A DNA stretch of 41,808 nucleotides from Neisseria sicca 4320 (lineage in GTDB: Bacteria; Pseudomonadota; Gammaproteobacteria; Burkholderiales; Neisseriaceae). The stretch is from the NCBI RefSeq assembly GCF_000193735.1, contig NZ_AEPF01000052.1:1-41808 (forward strand), given 5' to 3'. Positions 1 through 9,660 of the stretch are shown here, in pieces (positions within the stretch are counted from its first letter, which is position 1; each line of letters opens with the position of its first letter). Position numbers and translations under genes: made by a program. The notes beneath the pieces are model-generated. The model was not told where the DNA came from, ran no database searches, and was given only the letters and a program-made list of their open reading frames with translations.

Positions 1-87
1 GGGACGGGGTAGGGTAGGTAGGGGTGGTGGCTTTGTGGGTTTAGGTAAAATCAAATTCGTATAGATCGCAGAACCACCCTCTCCCCA

Positions 88-114
88 ACCCTCTCCCGCC
101 AGACGGGAGAGGGT
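88..114. repeat. Short inverted repeat, CCCTCTCCCG type
   Basis: Two 10-12 base arms (ACCCTCTCCCG and CGGGAGAGGGT) face each other across a 4-base loop. A related half-arm occurs near 39974. It belongs to the small intergenic hairpin repeats common in commensal Neisseria. Nothing else recognisable lies in the first 135 bases, which start with a G-rich stretch. Confidence 0.5.
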
Positions 115-135
115 GCAGGTTACAAATAAAAAACA

Positions 136-200
136 AGGTCGTCTGAAAATGTGAAACCAAGTTTAGTAAAACTCGTTCACGCTCGTTTTCAGACGACCTT
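136..200 (-). terminator. Inverted DUS pair downstream of gap
   Basis: Two uptake sequences (AGGTCGTCTGAAA and its complement) face each other with about 38 bases between them, just past the gap stop codon. Inverted DUS pairs at gene ends are known to serve as transcription terminators in Neisseria. The long loop makes this one weaker than the compact pairs elsewhere in the window. Confidence 0.5.
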
Positions 201-244
201 TTCTCTTACTTATCCACAGACTGGTTTACCCAATCCGAAATCTT

Positions 245-1249
245 TTAGATTTTGCCTGCGAAGTATTCCAAAGTGCGGACGAGTTGGCAGGTGTAAGACA
301 TTTCGTTGTCGTACCAGGCGACGGTTTTTACCAGTTGTTTGTCGCCTACGGTCATCACGCGGGTTTGGGTTGCATCGAAGAGTGAGCCGTATTCGATACC
401 GACGACGTCGGAAGAAACGATTTGATCTTCAGTGTACCCTAAAGCATCGCTGGCAGCAGCTTTCATCGCAGCATTGATTTCTTCTTTGGTCACAGGGCGT
501 TCGAGGATGGAAACCAATTCGGTCAGCGAGCCGGTGGCGACAGGGACGCGTTGGGCGGAGCCGTCGAGTTTGCCGTTCAATTCGGGGATAACCAAACCGA
601 TGGCTTTGGCGGCGCCGGTACTGTTGGGCACGATGTTGAGCGCGGCGGCGCGGGCACGGCGCAAATCGCCTTTGCGGTGCGGTGCGTCAAGAGTGTTTTG
701 GTCGCCGGTGTAGGCGTGGATGGTGGTCATCAGGCCTTCGACTACGCCGAACTCTTTTTGCAGGACTGCCGCCATCGGGGCAAGGCAGTTGGTGGTGCAG
801 GAAGCGGCGGAGATGACGGTTTCGCTGCCGTCCAAAATGTCTTGGTTCACGCCATATACGACGGTTTTCACGTCATTGCCGCCGGGTGCGGAAATAACGA
901 TTTTGCGCGCACCGGCGCGGATGTGGGCTTCGGCTTTGGTTTTGCTGGTAAAGAAGCCGGTACATTCGAGAACGACGTCCACGCCCAATTCGCCCCAAGG
1001 CAATTCTTCAGGATTCGGATTGGCGAAGACTTTGATTTCTTTGCCGTTCACCACGATGGCATCGTCTTTCAATTCGGCAGTACCTTGGAAGCGGCCTTGG
1101 GTGCTGTCGTATTTGAAAAGGTGCAGCAGCATTTCGGCAGGGGTCAGGTCGTTGACGGCGACGACTTCGATACCTTCGGCTTTTTCAATTTGACGCAATG
1201 CCAGACGGCCGATGCGGCCGAAACCGTTAATCGCTACTTTGATGCTCAT
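245..1249 (-). CDS. gap: Glyceraldehyde-3-phosphate dehydrogenase
   Basis: This is a 334-residue cytoplasmic enzyme oxidising glyceraldehyde-3-phosphate to 1,3-bisphosphoglycerate with NAD(P), in glycolysis or gluconeogenesis. The N-terminal Rossmann motif reads INGFGRIGR, and the catalytic cysteine sits in SCTTNCLAP at about residue 151. Length and motifs are normal for the family. I chose the ATG at 1249 because an AAGGAG lies 8 bases upstream of it, whereas the ATG at 1255 would be only one base from that site. The gene stands alone, facing away from lpxC across a 566-bp spacer. Neisseria can carry two gap genes; I cannot say from this sequence alone which paralogue this is. Confidence 0.97.
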   Translation of the reverse strand: MSIKVAINGFGRIGRLALRQIEKAEGIEVVAVNDLTPAEMLLHLFKYDSTQGRFQGTAELKDDAIVVNGKEIKVFANPNPEELPWGELGVDVVLECTGFFTSKTKAEAHIRAGARKIVISAPGGNDVKTVVYGVNQDILDGSETVISAASCTTNCLAPMAAVLQKEFGVVEGLMTTIHAYTGDQNTLDAPHRKGDLRRARAAALNIVPNSTGAAKAIGLVIPELNGKLDGSAQRVPVATGSLTELVSILERPVTKEEINAAMKAAASDALGYTEDQIVSSDVVGIEYGSLFDATQTRVMTVGDKQLVKTVAWYDNEMSYTCQLVRTLEYFAGKI

Positions 1250-1815
1250 TTTCATACTCCTTGTAGTAGGGAAAGGGGAAAAATTTCAATAAGGGCATTG
1301 TATCCTGAAATAAAACTACTACCTAGAATTACACGAAGCTACTTTAAAAATGTTTGATTTAAATAAAAAAACCATGAAATAGGTCGTCTGAAAACGTACA
1401 TTGGCAAGATTTGCATCCATATTTGGGGATAAATTCCGGCCGGTTTTTAAATTAATATGTGATTATTTAAAAAAATGGTGATTATGATGAGTACGTCCCT
1501 ATTTTGTGGATAACCTGATTACTGGTTTTATAATCAAATTGTTGTATTCATTTAAAGGCTGCGTTCAAGTTCTGTTTTTTGTAAGAACAAAGTCGGATAA
1601 TCTGTAATTGTTTGAATTTTTCTGTGGATAAAATCAGATTTGTCCACTTCGATTACACGTCATTTTGTGGATAATCTTATCGGTACAAAAGGTCGTCTGA
1701 AAATCTGTGGCTGCGAAACGTCTACATTAGCAAATACTATTAAAAATAATGGATTATTTTTCCTTTTTATCGTATTATCCAAACATCAAACCAATGATTA
1801 CTAAGGAGGCGGTTC
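1250..1815. other. Gap-lpxC divergent spacer with three DnaA-box sequences
   Basis: This 566-bp AT-rich spacer between divergent genes holds both promoters, which I could not place with confidence. It contains three exact 9-mers TGTGGATAA (complement TTATCCACA) at 1505, 1623 and 1666, and single DUS at about 1380 and 1689. No coding region is evident. Confidence 0.6.
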
Positions 1816-2730
1816 ATGCTGCAACGAACTTTGGCAAAATCCATCAGCGTAACCGGCGTCGGGCTGCATTCGGGCGAACGGGTCGCGCTGACCTTACACC
1901 CTGCGCCTGAAAACAGCGGGATTTCCTTCCGCCGTACCGATTTGGACGGCGAAATGGGCGAAACCATCAAACTTACGCCCTACCTCATCAACGATACGCG
2001 CCTGTCGTCCACCATCGTGACCGACAAAGGCGTACGCGTCGGCACCATCGAACACATCATGTCCGCGCTGTCTGCCTACGGCATCGACAATGCACTGATT
2101 GAGTTGAACGCGCCCGAAATCCCGATTATGGACGGCTCCAGCCTGCCGTTTATCTATCTTTTGCAAGACGCGGGCGTTGTCGATCAAAAGGCGCAAAAGC
2201 GGTTTTTGAAAATCCTCAAGCCTGTCGAAGTCAAGGAAGCGGGCAAATGGGTGCGCTTTACGCCGTATGACGGCTTTAAAGTGACGCTGACCATCGAATT
2301 CGACCATCCGGTTTTCAACCGCAGCTCGCCCACTTTTGAAATCGATTTCGCGGGCAAGTCCTACATCGACGAAATCGCGCGCGCGCGCACCTTCGGCTTT
2401 ATGCACGAAGTGGAAATGATGCGCGCCCACAATCTCGGGCTGGGCGGCAATTTGAACAACGCCATTGTGATTGACGACATGGACGTTTTGAATCCGGAAG
2501 GTTTACGTTATCCCGACGAATTCGTCCGCCACAAAATCCTCGATGCCATCGGCGATTTGTATATCATCGGACACCCGATTATCGGCGCATTCGAAGGCTA
2601 CAAATCCGGCCATGCCATCAACAACGCTTTATTGCGCGCGGTTTTGGCGGACGAAACCGCTTACAAATGGGTTGAATTCGGCGACGATGAAGATTTGCCG
2701 TCTGCCTTCCACGAGCTGCCCGCGGCTTGA
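1816..2730 (+). CDS. lpxC: UDP-3-O-acyl-N-acetylglucosamine deacetylase
   Basis: LpxC removes the acetate from UDP-3-O-acyl-GlcNAc, the committed step of lipid A synthesis, in the cytoplasm. The 304-residue protein matches the family length. The zinc ligands are visible as His80 in EHIMSAL, His239 in HKILDAIGD and Asp243 in the same motif, and the general acid-base His266 lies in GYKSGHAINN, each one residue later than in E. coli. A strong AAGGAGG lies 7 bases before the ATG. The gene is monocistronic here and ends in a clear hairpin terminator. Nothing is unusual about it. Confidence 0.98.
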   Translation: MLQRTLAKSISVTGVGLHSGERVALTLHPAPENSGISFRRTDLDGEMGETIKLTPYLINDTRLSSTIVTDKGVRVGTIEHIMSALSAYGIDNALIELNAPEIPIMDGSSLPFIYLLQDAGVVDQKAQKRFLKILKPVEVKEAGKWVRFTPYDGFKVTLTIEFDHPVFNRSSPTFEIDFAGKSYIDEIARARTFGFMHEVEMMRAHNLGLGGNLNNAIVIDDMDVLNPEGLRYPDEFVRHKILDAIGDLYIIGHPIIGAFEGYKSGHAINNALLRAVLADETAYKWVEFGDDEDLPSAFHELPAA

Positions 2731-2745
2731 GATAAGACGGCGTAC

Positions 2746-2784
2746 AAAAATGCTGTGGATGATGGTTCGTCCACAGCATTTTTA
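2746..2784 (+). terminator. Rho-independent terminator of lpxC
   Basis: The arms AAAATGCTGTGGA and TCCACAGCATTTTT form a 12-13 bp stem followed by a T-rich tail, 16 bases after the lpxC stop. This is an ordinary intrinsic terminator and not a DUS pair. Confidence 0.85.
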
Positions 2785-2790
2785 TTGAAT

Positions 2791-2970
2791 GAGACCTTTG
2801 CAATAACATAGGTTACTAAAATTTTATGCTCAATCTCATTTTCAAAATGCAAAACTTTTCTGATTTTTCCTACTTTTTGCTCAATATTAGGAAGGTTTTA
2901 GTCAATTGAAATTTTTTGGCGCATTTTTATGCGTCAAATTTCGTTAACAGACTATTTTTGCAAAGGTCTC
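2791..2970. mobile_element. MITE-like element with IS5-family-type ends
   Basis: The segment begins with GAGACCTTTGCAATAACATA and ends with the complement of GAGACCTTTGCAAAAATAGT, so it is bounded by inverted repeats of about 14-17 bases. The 180-bp AT-rich interior has no open frame. From memory the ends resemble those of neisserial IS5-family elements such as IS1106, so I infer a non-autonomous derivative. No clear target duplication is visible. It separates the lpxC terminator from the ggt terminator. Confidence 0.6.
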
Positions 2971-3106
2971 AAAACCATCTTCTGCCAATATTTCAACCTT
3001 GATTATCCACATGACTATCTAATCTATCCTTCTGAAAAATAGAAAGATTATATTTTTTCTCAAATTTTATACACATTTTATCCATAGCTTTTCTCCAGCG
3101 GTAAAA

Positions 3107-3149
3107 AAGGTCGTCTGAAAACCCAAATTCGGATTTCAGACGACCTTTT
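3107..3149 (-). terminator. Inverted DUS pair terminator of ggt
   Basis: AGGTCGTCTGAAA and its complement face each other over a 13-base loop, flanked by A-rich and T-rich runs. The pair lies just past the ggt stop and can also stop transcription from lpxC. A TTATCCACA 9-mer overlaps its right edge at 3148. Confidence 0.8.
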
Positions 3150-3169
3150 ATCCACAAGCCGATCAGTGA

Positions 3170-4939
3170 TCAATCGCCCATGACTTTGCCTTCGCGGCGC
3201 GGGTCGGCACCGCCGAGCAAACCGTCTTTGCCGATCACAATGCCTTGTACGCCGGAATTCAAATCGCGGACTTGGACTTTATAGCCCAGTTTTTCCAAGT
3301 CTGCCGCTTTGTCCGCCGCAGCGGTTTTTTCCTCGATTTCATATTGGCTGCCGCGATTGAGCATATTCGGCAGGGAGATTGCCGCCTGAATGTCCATGCC
3401 CCAGTCGATATGCGCCACCAGCGTTTTGGCGACGAAACCGATGATGCGGCTGCCGCCGGGCGAACCGACCGCCATATAAGGTTTGCCGTCTTTCATCACG
3501 ATGGTCGGCGCCATCGAAGAACGCGGCCGTTTGCCGCCCGCCACGCTGTTGGCAACGGTTTTACCGTCCGCGCCGACAGGGTTGAAAGCGAAATCGGTCA
3601 ATTCATTATTGAGCAGATAGCCGTTTGCCATCAGCCCCGAGCCGAACGCGTTTTCAATCGAAGTCGTCATCGACACGACGTTGCCGTCTTTATCCACCAC
3701 CACCAAATGGCTGGTGGACGGCAGCTCTACCGCCATACCCTGCGCGTATTTCTTGCCAAACTTACCCGCCTGAATGTTTTCCAACGCCTTGTCGGCTTGG
3801 CGGATTTCTTCAGCACGCGGTTTCAGATAAGCTTGCGAAATCAAGGCTCGGGTCGGGACGTTGACAAACGCGGGATCGCCGATGTAATGATCGCGGTCGG
3901 CAAACGCAATTCTCGACGCATCGCCTATCCAGCGCCAACTGTGGATATTTTCCGATCCCAACGCCTTCATATCCTGATTTTGCAACACGCCCAAAATCTC
4001 GCCCAAAGCAATCGCGCCCGAACTTGGCGCGCCCATGCCGCAGACTTCGTATTCACGATAGGGCGCACAAACCGGTTGACGCTCGACGACGCGGTAGTTT
4101 TTCAAATCCGACAAACTGATTTTGCCGGGGTTATCCACAGCGCCGGTAACGGCACGGACAATATTCTGCGCCTGCGCCCCCTGATAAAACGGCGCACTGC
4201 CTTTTTCCGCCAACAGGCGCACGGAGCGGGCAAATTCAGGGTTTTTCAACACCGTTCCCGCTGCCAAAGGCTTGCCGTCGGGCAGGAAATACGCGGCAGT
4301 TTGCGGATAGCGTTTCAAAGGCTCTAGATTTTGCTCGATGGATTTCGCCATACGCGGCGAAACGGTAAAGCCTTGTTCCGCCAAAGCAATCGGTTTGTCA
4401 AACAGGCTTGCCCACGGCAATTTGCCGTAACGCTTATGGACATCTTCCAGCAGCTTCGGAATCCCCGGCACGCCGACCGAACGACCGCCGACTACTGCGT
4501 TCATAAAGCCCATCGGTTTGCCGTTTTCATCCAAAAAAAGCTCCGGCGTTGCCGCTTTCGGCGCCGTTTCGCGGGCATCAAACGTCGTCAGTTTTTTCGC
4601 CTTATTGTCCCAATACACCAAAAACGCGCCGCCGCCCAAACCGGAAGACTGCGGTTCGGTCAGACCCAAGGTCGTCTGCATGGCAATCATCGCATCTATC
4701 GCGCTACCGCCGCGTTTTAAAATCTCGTATCCCGCCTCGGTCGCCAACGGATTGGCAGACGCCGCCATATAATGTTTGGCGCGGATCAATTTCTGCTCGG
4801 TCAGCCCCGTCCCTTGTTCCGGCGCATGGTTATCCACAGCCGTCGGCACAGGCGCGGCATCAGGTTTCTGCATCGGCTGATGCGCACATGCCGCCAAAAC
4901 CAAAACTGCCAACAGGTTTAATCCAAAAGAAAATTTCAT
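3170..4939 (-). CDS. ggt: Gamma-glutamyltransferase, lipoprotein form
   Basis: The 589-residue protein hydrolyses or transfers the gamma-glutamyl group of glutathione and related peptides. It is made as a precursor that cleaves itself into large and small subunits. The N-terminus is a lipoprotein signal with lipobox VLAACAHQ, so it should be anchored in the envelope. The self-cleavage and nucleophile threonine is probably in PSTSHLVVVD, around residue 410; PGGSRI further on matches the family substrate-binding loop. Size is normal. The gene is monocistronic, with the DUS-pair terminator downstream. Two TTATCCACA 9-mers fall inside it, at 4131 and 4830. Confidence 0.93.
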   Translation of the reverse strand: MKFSFGLNLLAVLVLAACAHQPMQKPDAAPVPTAVDNHAPEQGTGLTEQKLIRAKHYMAASANPLATEAGYEILKRGGSAIDAMIAMQTTLGLTEPQSSGLGGGAFLVYWDNKAKKLTTFDARETAPKAATPELFLDENGKPMGFMNAVVGGRSVGVPGIPKLLEDVHKRYGKLPWASLFDKPIALAEQGFTVSPRMAKSIEQNLEPLKRYPQTAAYFLPDGKPLAAGTVLKNPEFARSVRLLAEKGSAPFYQGAQAQNIVRAVTGAVDNPGKISLSDLKNYRVVERQPVCAPYREYEVCGMGAPSSGAIALGEILGVLQNQDMKALGSENIHSWRWIGDASRIAFADRDHYIGDPAFVNVPTRALISQAYLKPRAEEIRQADKALENIQAGKFGKKYAQGMAVELPSTSHLVVVDKDGNVVSMTTSIENAFGSGLMANGYLLNNELTDFAFNPVGADGKTVANSVAGGKRPRSSMAPTIVMKDGKPYMAVGSPGGSRIIGFVAKTLVAHIDWGMDIQAAISLPNMLNRGSQYEIEEKTAAADKAADLEKLGYKVQVRDLNSGVQGIVIGKDGLLGGADPRREGKVMGD

Positions 4940-5416
4940 ATCTGCTCCCTTTTAGTTAGCTATTTTTCAGACGACCTGCTGTTGAAAAGTACAAAAGGTC
5001 GTCTAAAACATGAAAATCCATTGGACTGTTTATCTCGTCATACAGTTCCGTTTGAGAACGGTATAAACCGGCAGGCTGTGTGTATAGCCGGAAAGTTATG
5101 CACAGAGCCAAACCGAATGTCAAAATTATCCACATCTGCCAACAAGGCAAACGTCAGTTTATCCGCATCCAAAATCTGCATTCAACTTATTGAACTGAAT
5201 AAGGAATCAAAGTTATACACAAAAAAATGCGCGACTCAATATAATCATCTATTTATTATTTAAAATCTTATTTATAGTTTGTTTTCCCAACGCGCAGCCA
5301 ACGCTCGCAACGTAAAGTCATCTTTTCAAAAAATTAGATAGTTAAGGATTGTTAAACATCTGTAAATCAGATAGAGTTGCGGCTGATAAATTAAATTAAT
5401 AATGGAGTTTCCATCA
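4940..5416. other. Ggt-gnd divergent spacer
   Basis: This 477-bp AT-rich spacer contains a DUS at about 4966, a degenerate DUS at about 4996 and three DnaA-box-type 9-mers: TTATGCACA at 5096, TTATCCACA at 5126 and TTATACACA at 5213. The promoters of both flanking genes must lie here. I see no convincing gene. Confidence 0.5.
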
Positions 5417-6865
<1,449 letters not shown>

Positions 6866-6881
6866 TTTGTTTGAACCAGCG

Positions 6882-6925
6882 AAAAGGTCGTCTGAAAACC
6901 AAGATTCAGGTTTCAGACGACCTTT
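6882..6925 (+). terminator. Inverted DUS pair terminator of gnd
   Basis: AGGTCGTCTGAAA and its complement face each other over a 14-base loop, 16 bases after the gnd stop codon. Confidence 0.8.
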
Positions 6926-7045
6926 GCCGTTTTAAAGCATCGGTTTTTGATAAAATCCACTGATTGCTCACAACTTATCCACAATTTAAACCTAATTCCA
7001 ATTCAATCAAACCAAACCTAATTCATTGAAAACTATTGATATACA

Positions 7046-7080
7046 AAAAGGTCGTCTGAAAATTTTCAGACGACCTTTTA
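7046..7080 (-). terminator. Compact inverted DUS pair
   Basis: The two uptake sequences abut with almost no loop, giving a stem of about 15 bp between A-rich and T-rich runs. It lies downstream of the hydroxyacid dehydrogenase stop and probably terminates that gene. Confidence 0.8.
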
Positions 7081-7121
7081 AATTGTTCACAAAATTATCA
7101 ACAGGACTAGGGCTGTCGGCA

Positions 7122-8072
7122 TCAAACCAGATTCTGCGGATTGCCTGTGACGAAGCGGTTGATGTTGTCCACAAGGATGTCAAACAGACGGTTGGCGGCC
7201 TCTTGGCTTGCCCATGCAATGTGTGGCGTGACAATGAGGTTGGGCAGGCGGGCTTTCAGCAGAGGGTTGCCGTCGCGCGGCGGCTCTTGTGTCAACACGT
7301 CAAAACCTGCCCCGCCGATTTGGCCGTATTTCAACGCCGCAACCAAAGCGGCTTCATCAACCAAGCCGCCGCGCCCGCAGTTGATGAGGATGGCGCCGGG
7401 TTTCATTTGCTGCAATTCGGCTTCGCCTATCATGTTTGCCGTTTCCGGCGTGAGCGGGCAATGCAGCGACAGCGCGTCGGCGGAGCGGATGACTTCGTCA
7501 AAGGAAACATAGCCGTCGCGGACGGTTTCGGCGTGTTTATGTTCGGCGAACACGACATTCATTTTGAAAGCCTGCGCATAAGTTGCCAGCGTTTTACCAA
7601 TATTGCCGCGACCGAAAATCGCCAGTGTTTTGCCGTTCAAATCGCGCATCGGTGCGCCGAGGTGGCAGAAAAACGGCGAGTTTTCCCACAAGCCTGCTGC
7701 AACGTCTCGCTGATAGGCAGGCAGGTTGCGCATCAGGGTAATCATCAGCATAAAAGCGTGTTCCGCCACTGATTCGTTGCCGTAAGCGCGGATGTTGCAC
7801 ACGCTCACGCCCGCTTGCTTGGCGGCAGCAAGGTCAACATTGTTGACGCCCGTCGCGGCTAGCGCAATCAGTTTGAGCTGCGGGTTGGCGGCGATGTGTT
7901 CGGCGGAAATCACGACTTTGTTGGTAATGATGATGTCCGCGCCCCGTATGCGCTCGGCGGTCTGATGCGCCTCAGTCGAACCATAGCTGCTTAAAGTATG
8001 CGGAAAATCAAAGTCAAACGGACGGTCGGCAAGCGTGTCGCGGTCGAGAACGGCAATGCACAGCGGATTCAT
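7122..8072 (-). CDS. D-2-hydroxyacid dehydrogenase (glycerate dehydrogenase-like)
   Basis: This 316-residue NAD-dependent dehydrogenase belongs to the D-isomer-specific 2-hydroxyacid family. The dinucleotide-binding motif FGRGNIGKTLA is near residue 150, the catalytic arginine lies in NCGRGGLVDE, and the catalytic histidine in VTPHIAWAS near the C-terminus. The sequence style suggests hydroxypyruvate/glycerate dehydrogenase (HprA-like). Substrate choice in this family cannot be read from sequence with confidence, so I give no symbol. The gene is alone and ends near the DUS pair at 7046. Confidence 0.9.
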   Translation of the reverse strand: MNPLCIAVLDRDTLADRPFDFDFPHTLSSYGSTEAHQTAERIRGADIIITNKVVISAEHIAANPQLKLIALAATGVNNVDLAAAKQAGVSVCNIRAYGNESVAEHAFMLMITLMRNLPAYQRDVAAGLWENSPFFCHLGAPMRDLNGKTLAIFGRGNIGKTLATYAQAFKMNVVFAEHKHAETVRDGYVSFDEVIRSADALSLHCPLTPETANMIGEAELQQMKPGAILINCGRGGLVDEAALVAALKYGQIGGAGFDVLTQEPPRDGNPLLKARLPNLIVTPHIAWASQEAANRLFDILVDNINRFVTGNPQNLV

Positions 8073-8170
8073 TTTTTACCTATCGAAAATTAAATAATGA
8101 TTGAAATAAACTAAATTTAAATAAAATATTCAAAAGATACGGCGCAATATACGGCGCAGTTGAGAATAGT

Positions 8171-8326
8171 TATAGTGGATTAACAAAAATCAGGACAAGG
8201 CGACGAAGCCGCAGACAGTACAGATAGTACGGAACCGATTCACTTGGTGCTTCAGCACCTTAGAGAATCGTTCTCTTTGAGCTAAGGCGAGGCAACGCCG
8301 TACTGGTTGAAAGTTAATTCACTATA
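8171..8326. mobile_element. Correia repeat-enclosed element, full length (copy 1)
   Basis: This 156-bp element starts TATAGTGGATTAA and ends with a close inverted copy (TTAATTCACTATA). Its interior is the standard Correia sequence, including the CACTTGGTGCTTCAGCACC segment around the described IHF site. It lies immediately upstream of the DUF2061 gene, where the right end could supply promoter sequence, as known for other Correia elements. Confidence 0.92.
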
Positions 8327-8367
8327 TTATCCGAATCATACAGACATCACCATATCAGGAAACCATC

Positions 8368-8586
8368 ATGATTAAAACCATGACCTTTGCCATTTTACAT
8401 TTCGCCACCGCGTTCGGCGTTGCCTATATTTTGACCGGCAGCATCGGCATCTCAAGCGCAGTCGCGCTGGTCGAGCCGCTTGCCAACACCGTCGTTTTCT
8501 ATTTTCACGAAAAAGCATGGCGACGTTACGAAAAAAGTAAAACCGTGAAACAGGAATGGACTACGCCGCTGCACCATTGTGGATAA
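8368..8586 (+). CDS. DUF2061 small membrane protein
   Basis: A 72-residue protein with two predicted membrane segments (about residues 5-24 and 28-47) and the ending VFYFHEKAWRRYEKSK, which matches the DUF2061 family. The function of the family is unknown. An AGGAAA lies upstream of the ATG. The Correia element at 8171-8326 ends 41 bases before the start and may drive expression. A DUS follows at 8598, and the stop region overlaps a TTATCCACA-type 9-mer at 8578. Confidence 0.8.
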   Translation: MIKTMTFAILHFATAFGVAYILTGSIGISSAVALVEPLANTVVFYFHEKAWRRYEKSKTVKQEWTTPLHHCG

Positions 8587-8758
8587 GTTTTGCAGGGAGG
8601 TCGTCTGAAAACGGGTTATGGCATATTGTTTCTTATTGATAAATATTCTTTCAACAAAATGGATATTTATTAATCCAAACGAAATCAATAAAATGCTTTC
8701 CATCGCTTGAACGCCTATGCAGTTCATCTTTTATATTCAACATCATAAGGAAAGTATC

Positions 8759-9019
8759 ATGAAAAAAGCACTCTTCGCCTCCCTCATCGCCGTTGCCGCC
8801 GCCGCATCTTTTGCCGACAGCCGCATTCCTGAATGGAACCATGCCAACGACTCCGGCCCCATTCCGGGTTTAGCCAAAGTCGAATATCACGACGCGCACG
8901 ATATGCGTAAAGATGATGACCGCGTGAAATTCACCGCACCTGCCACAGGCGTGCGCGAAATTACCGACATCGGCTACAACGACACCTATGCCCGCTCGCT
9001 GCAAAACGGCTCAAATTGA
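8759..9019 (+). CDS. Small exported protein of unknown function
   Basis: The 86-residue product starts with a classical signal peptide (MKKALFASLIAVAAAASFADS), leaving a mature protein of about 66 residues rich in Asp, His and Lys (HDAHDMRKDDDR). I placed the start at 8759 because AAGGAAA precedes it, while the earlier ATG at 8717 would spoil the signal peptide. I do not recognise the family; it looks like a periplasmic protein. A DUS-pair terminator follows. Confidence 0.75.
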   Translation: MKKALFASLIAVAAAASFADSRIPEWNHANDSGPIPGLAKVEYHDAHDMRKDDDRVKFTAPATGVREITDIGYNDTYARSLQNGSN

Positions 9020-9044
9020 TTGCCCATCGGTTGACGATAAGTTG

Positions 9045-9088
9045 AAAGGTCGTCTGAAACGTATCCACCCGTTTTCAGACGACCTTTT
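9045..9088 (+). terminator. Inverted DUS pair
   Basis: AGGTCGTCTGAAA and its complement face each other over a 14-base loop, 26 bases after the small exported protein gene. Confidence 0.75.
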
Positions 9089-9183
9089 GCTTTATCGGAA
9101 ACGGCAGCTATGATACCCTTCAGCGCGGAATATCGAAGAGTCGATATTGTTAACTGATTGAAAACGCTATGAAAGGATAAAAC

Positions 9184-9513
9184 ATGAGCGGTTTGATTAT
9201 TGAAGATTTGCAGGAAGGCCACGGCAAAGAGGCCGTGAAGGGCAAGGAAATTACCGTGCATTACACCGGTTGGCTGGAAGACGGCACCAAATTCGACTCC
9301 AGCCTCGACCGTCGTCAGCCGCTGACGATTACGCTGGGCGTGGGTCAGGTCATTCAAGGCTGGGACGAAGGTTTCGGCGGCATGAAGGAAGGCGGCAAAC
9401 GCAAGCTGACTATCCCCGCCGAAATGGGCTACGGCGCACGCGGCGCGGGCGGCGTGATCCCGCCTAACGCGACGTTGGTTTTTGAAGTGGAGCTGTTGAA
9501 AGTTTATGAATAA
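9184..9513 (+). CDS. FKBP-type peptidyl-prolyl cis-trans isomerase
   Basis: A 109-residue single-domain FKBP that speeds cis-trans isomerisation of proline peptide bonds. The diagnostic stretches are VHYTGWLEDGTKFDSS, VIQGWDEG and YGARGAGGVIPPNATLVFEVEL. There is no signal peptide, so it should be cytoplasmic. It stands alone between DUS-pair terminators, with AAAGGA before the ATG. Confidence 0.95.
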   Translation: MSGLIIEDLQEGHGKEAVKGKEITVHYTGWLEDGTKFDSSLDRRQPLTITLGVGQVIQGWDEGFGGMKEGGKRKLTIPAEMGYGARGAGGVIPPNATLVFEVELLKVYE

Positions 9514-9556
9514 TGCCTGACGGCGTTGTAATGGATTTTCTGCTTTGAAAAAGAGC

Positions 9557-9605
9557 GAAAGGTCGTCTGAAAACCGAATTTTGAGGTTTTCAGACGACCT
9601 TTTTG
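9557..9605. terminator. Inverted DUS pair between FKBP and tolC-like genes
   Basis: Two uptake sequences face each other over an 18-base loop with A-rich and T-rich flanks. The pair lies between convergent genes and can serve both. Confidence 0.8.
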
Positions 9606-9660
9606 TATCTCATACTGCTTTAGTGAAATCCTGCTTTAATGGTTCTACAAATTTTCGAAA

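Noticed and set aside
551..1357. Long plus-strand frame of 268 codons opposite gap
   Set aside because: It is a shadow of the gap gene on the opposite strand, with no ribosome-binding site and Gly/Phe/Val-rich composition typical of antisense frames in GC-rich genes.
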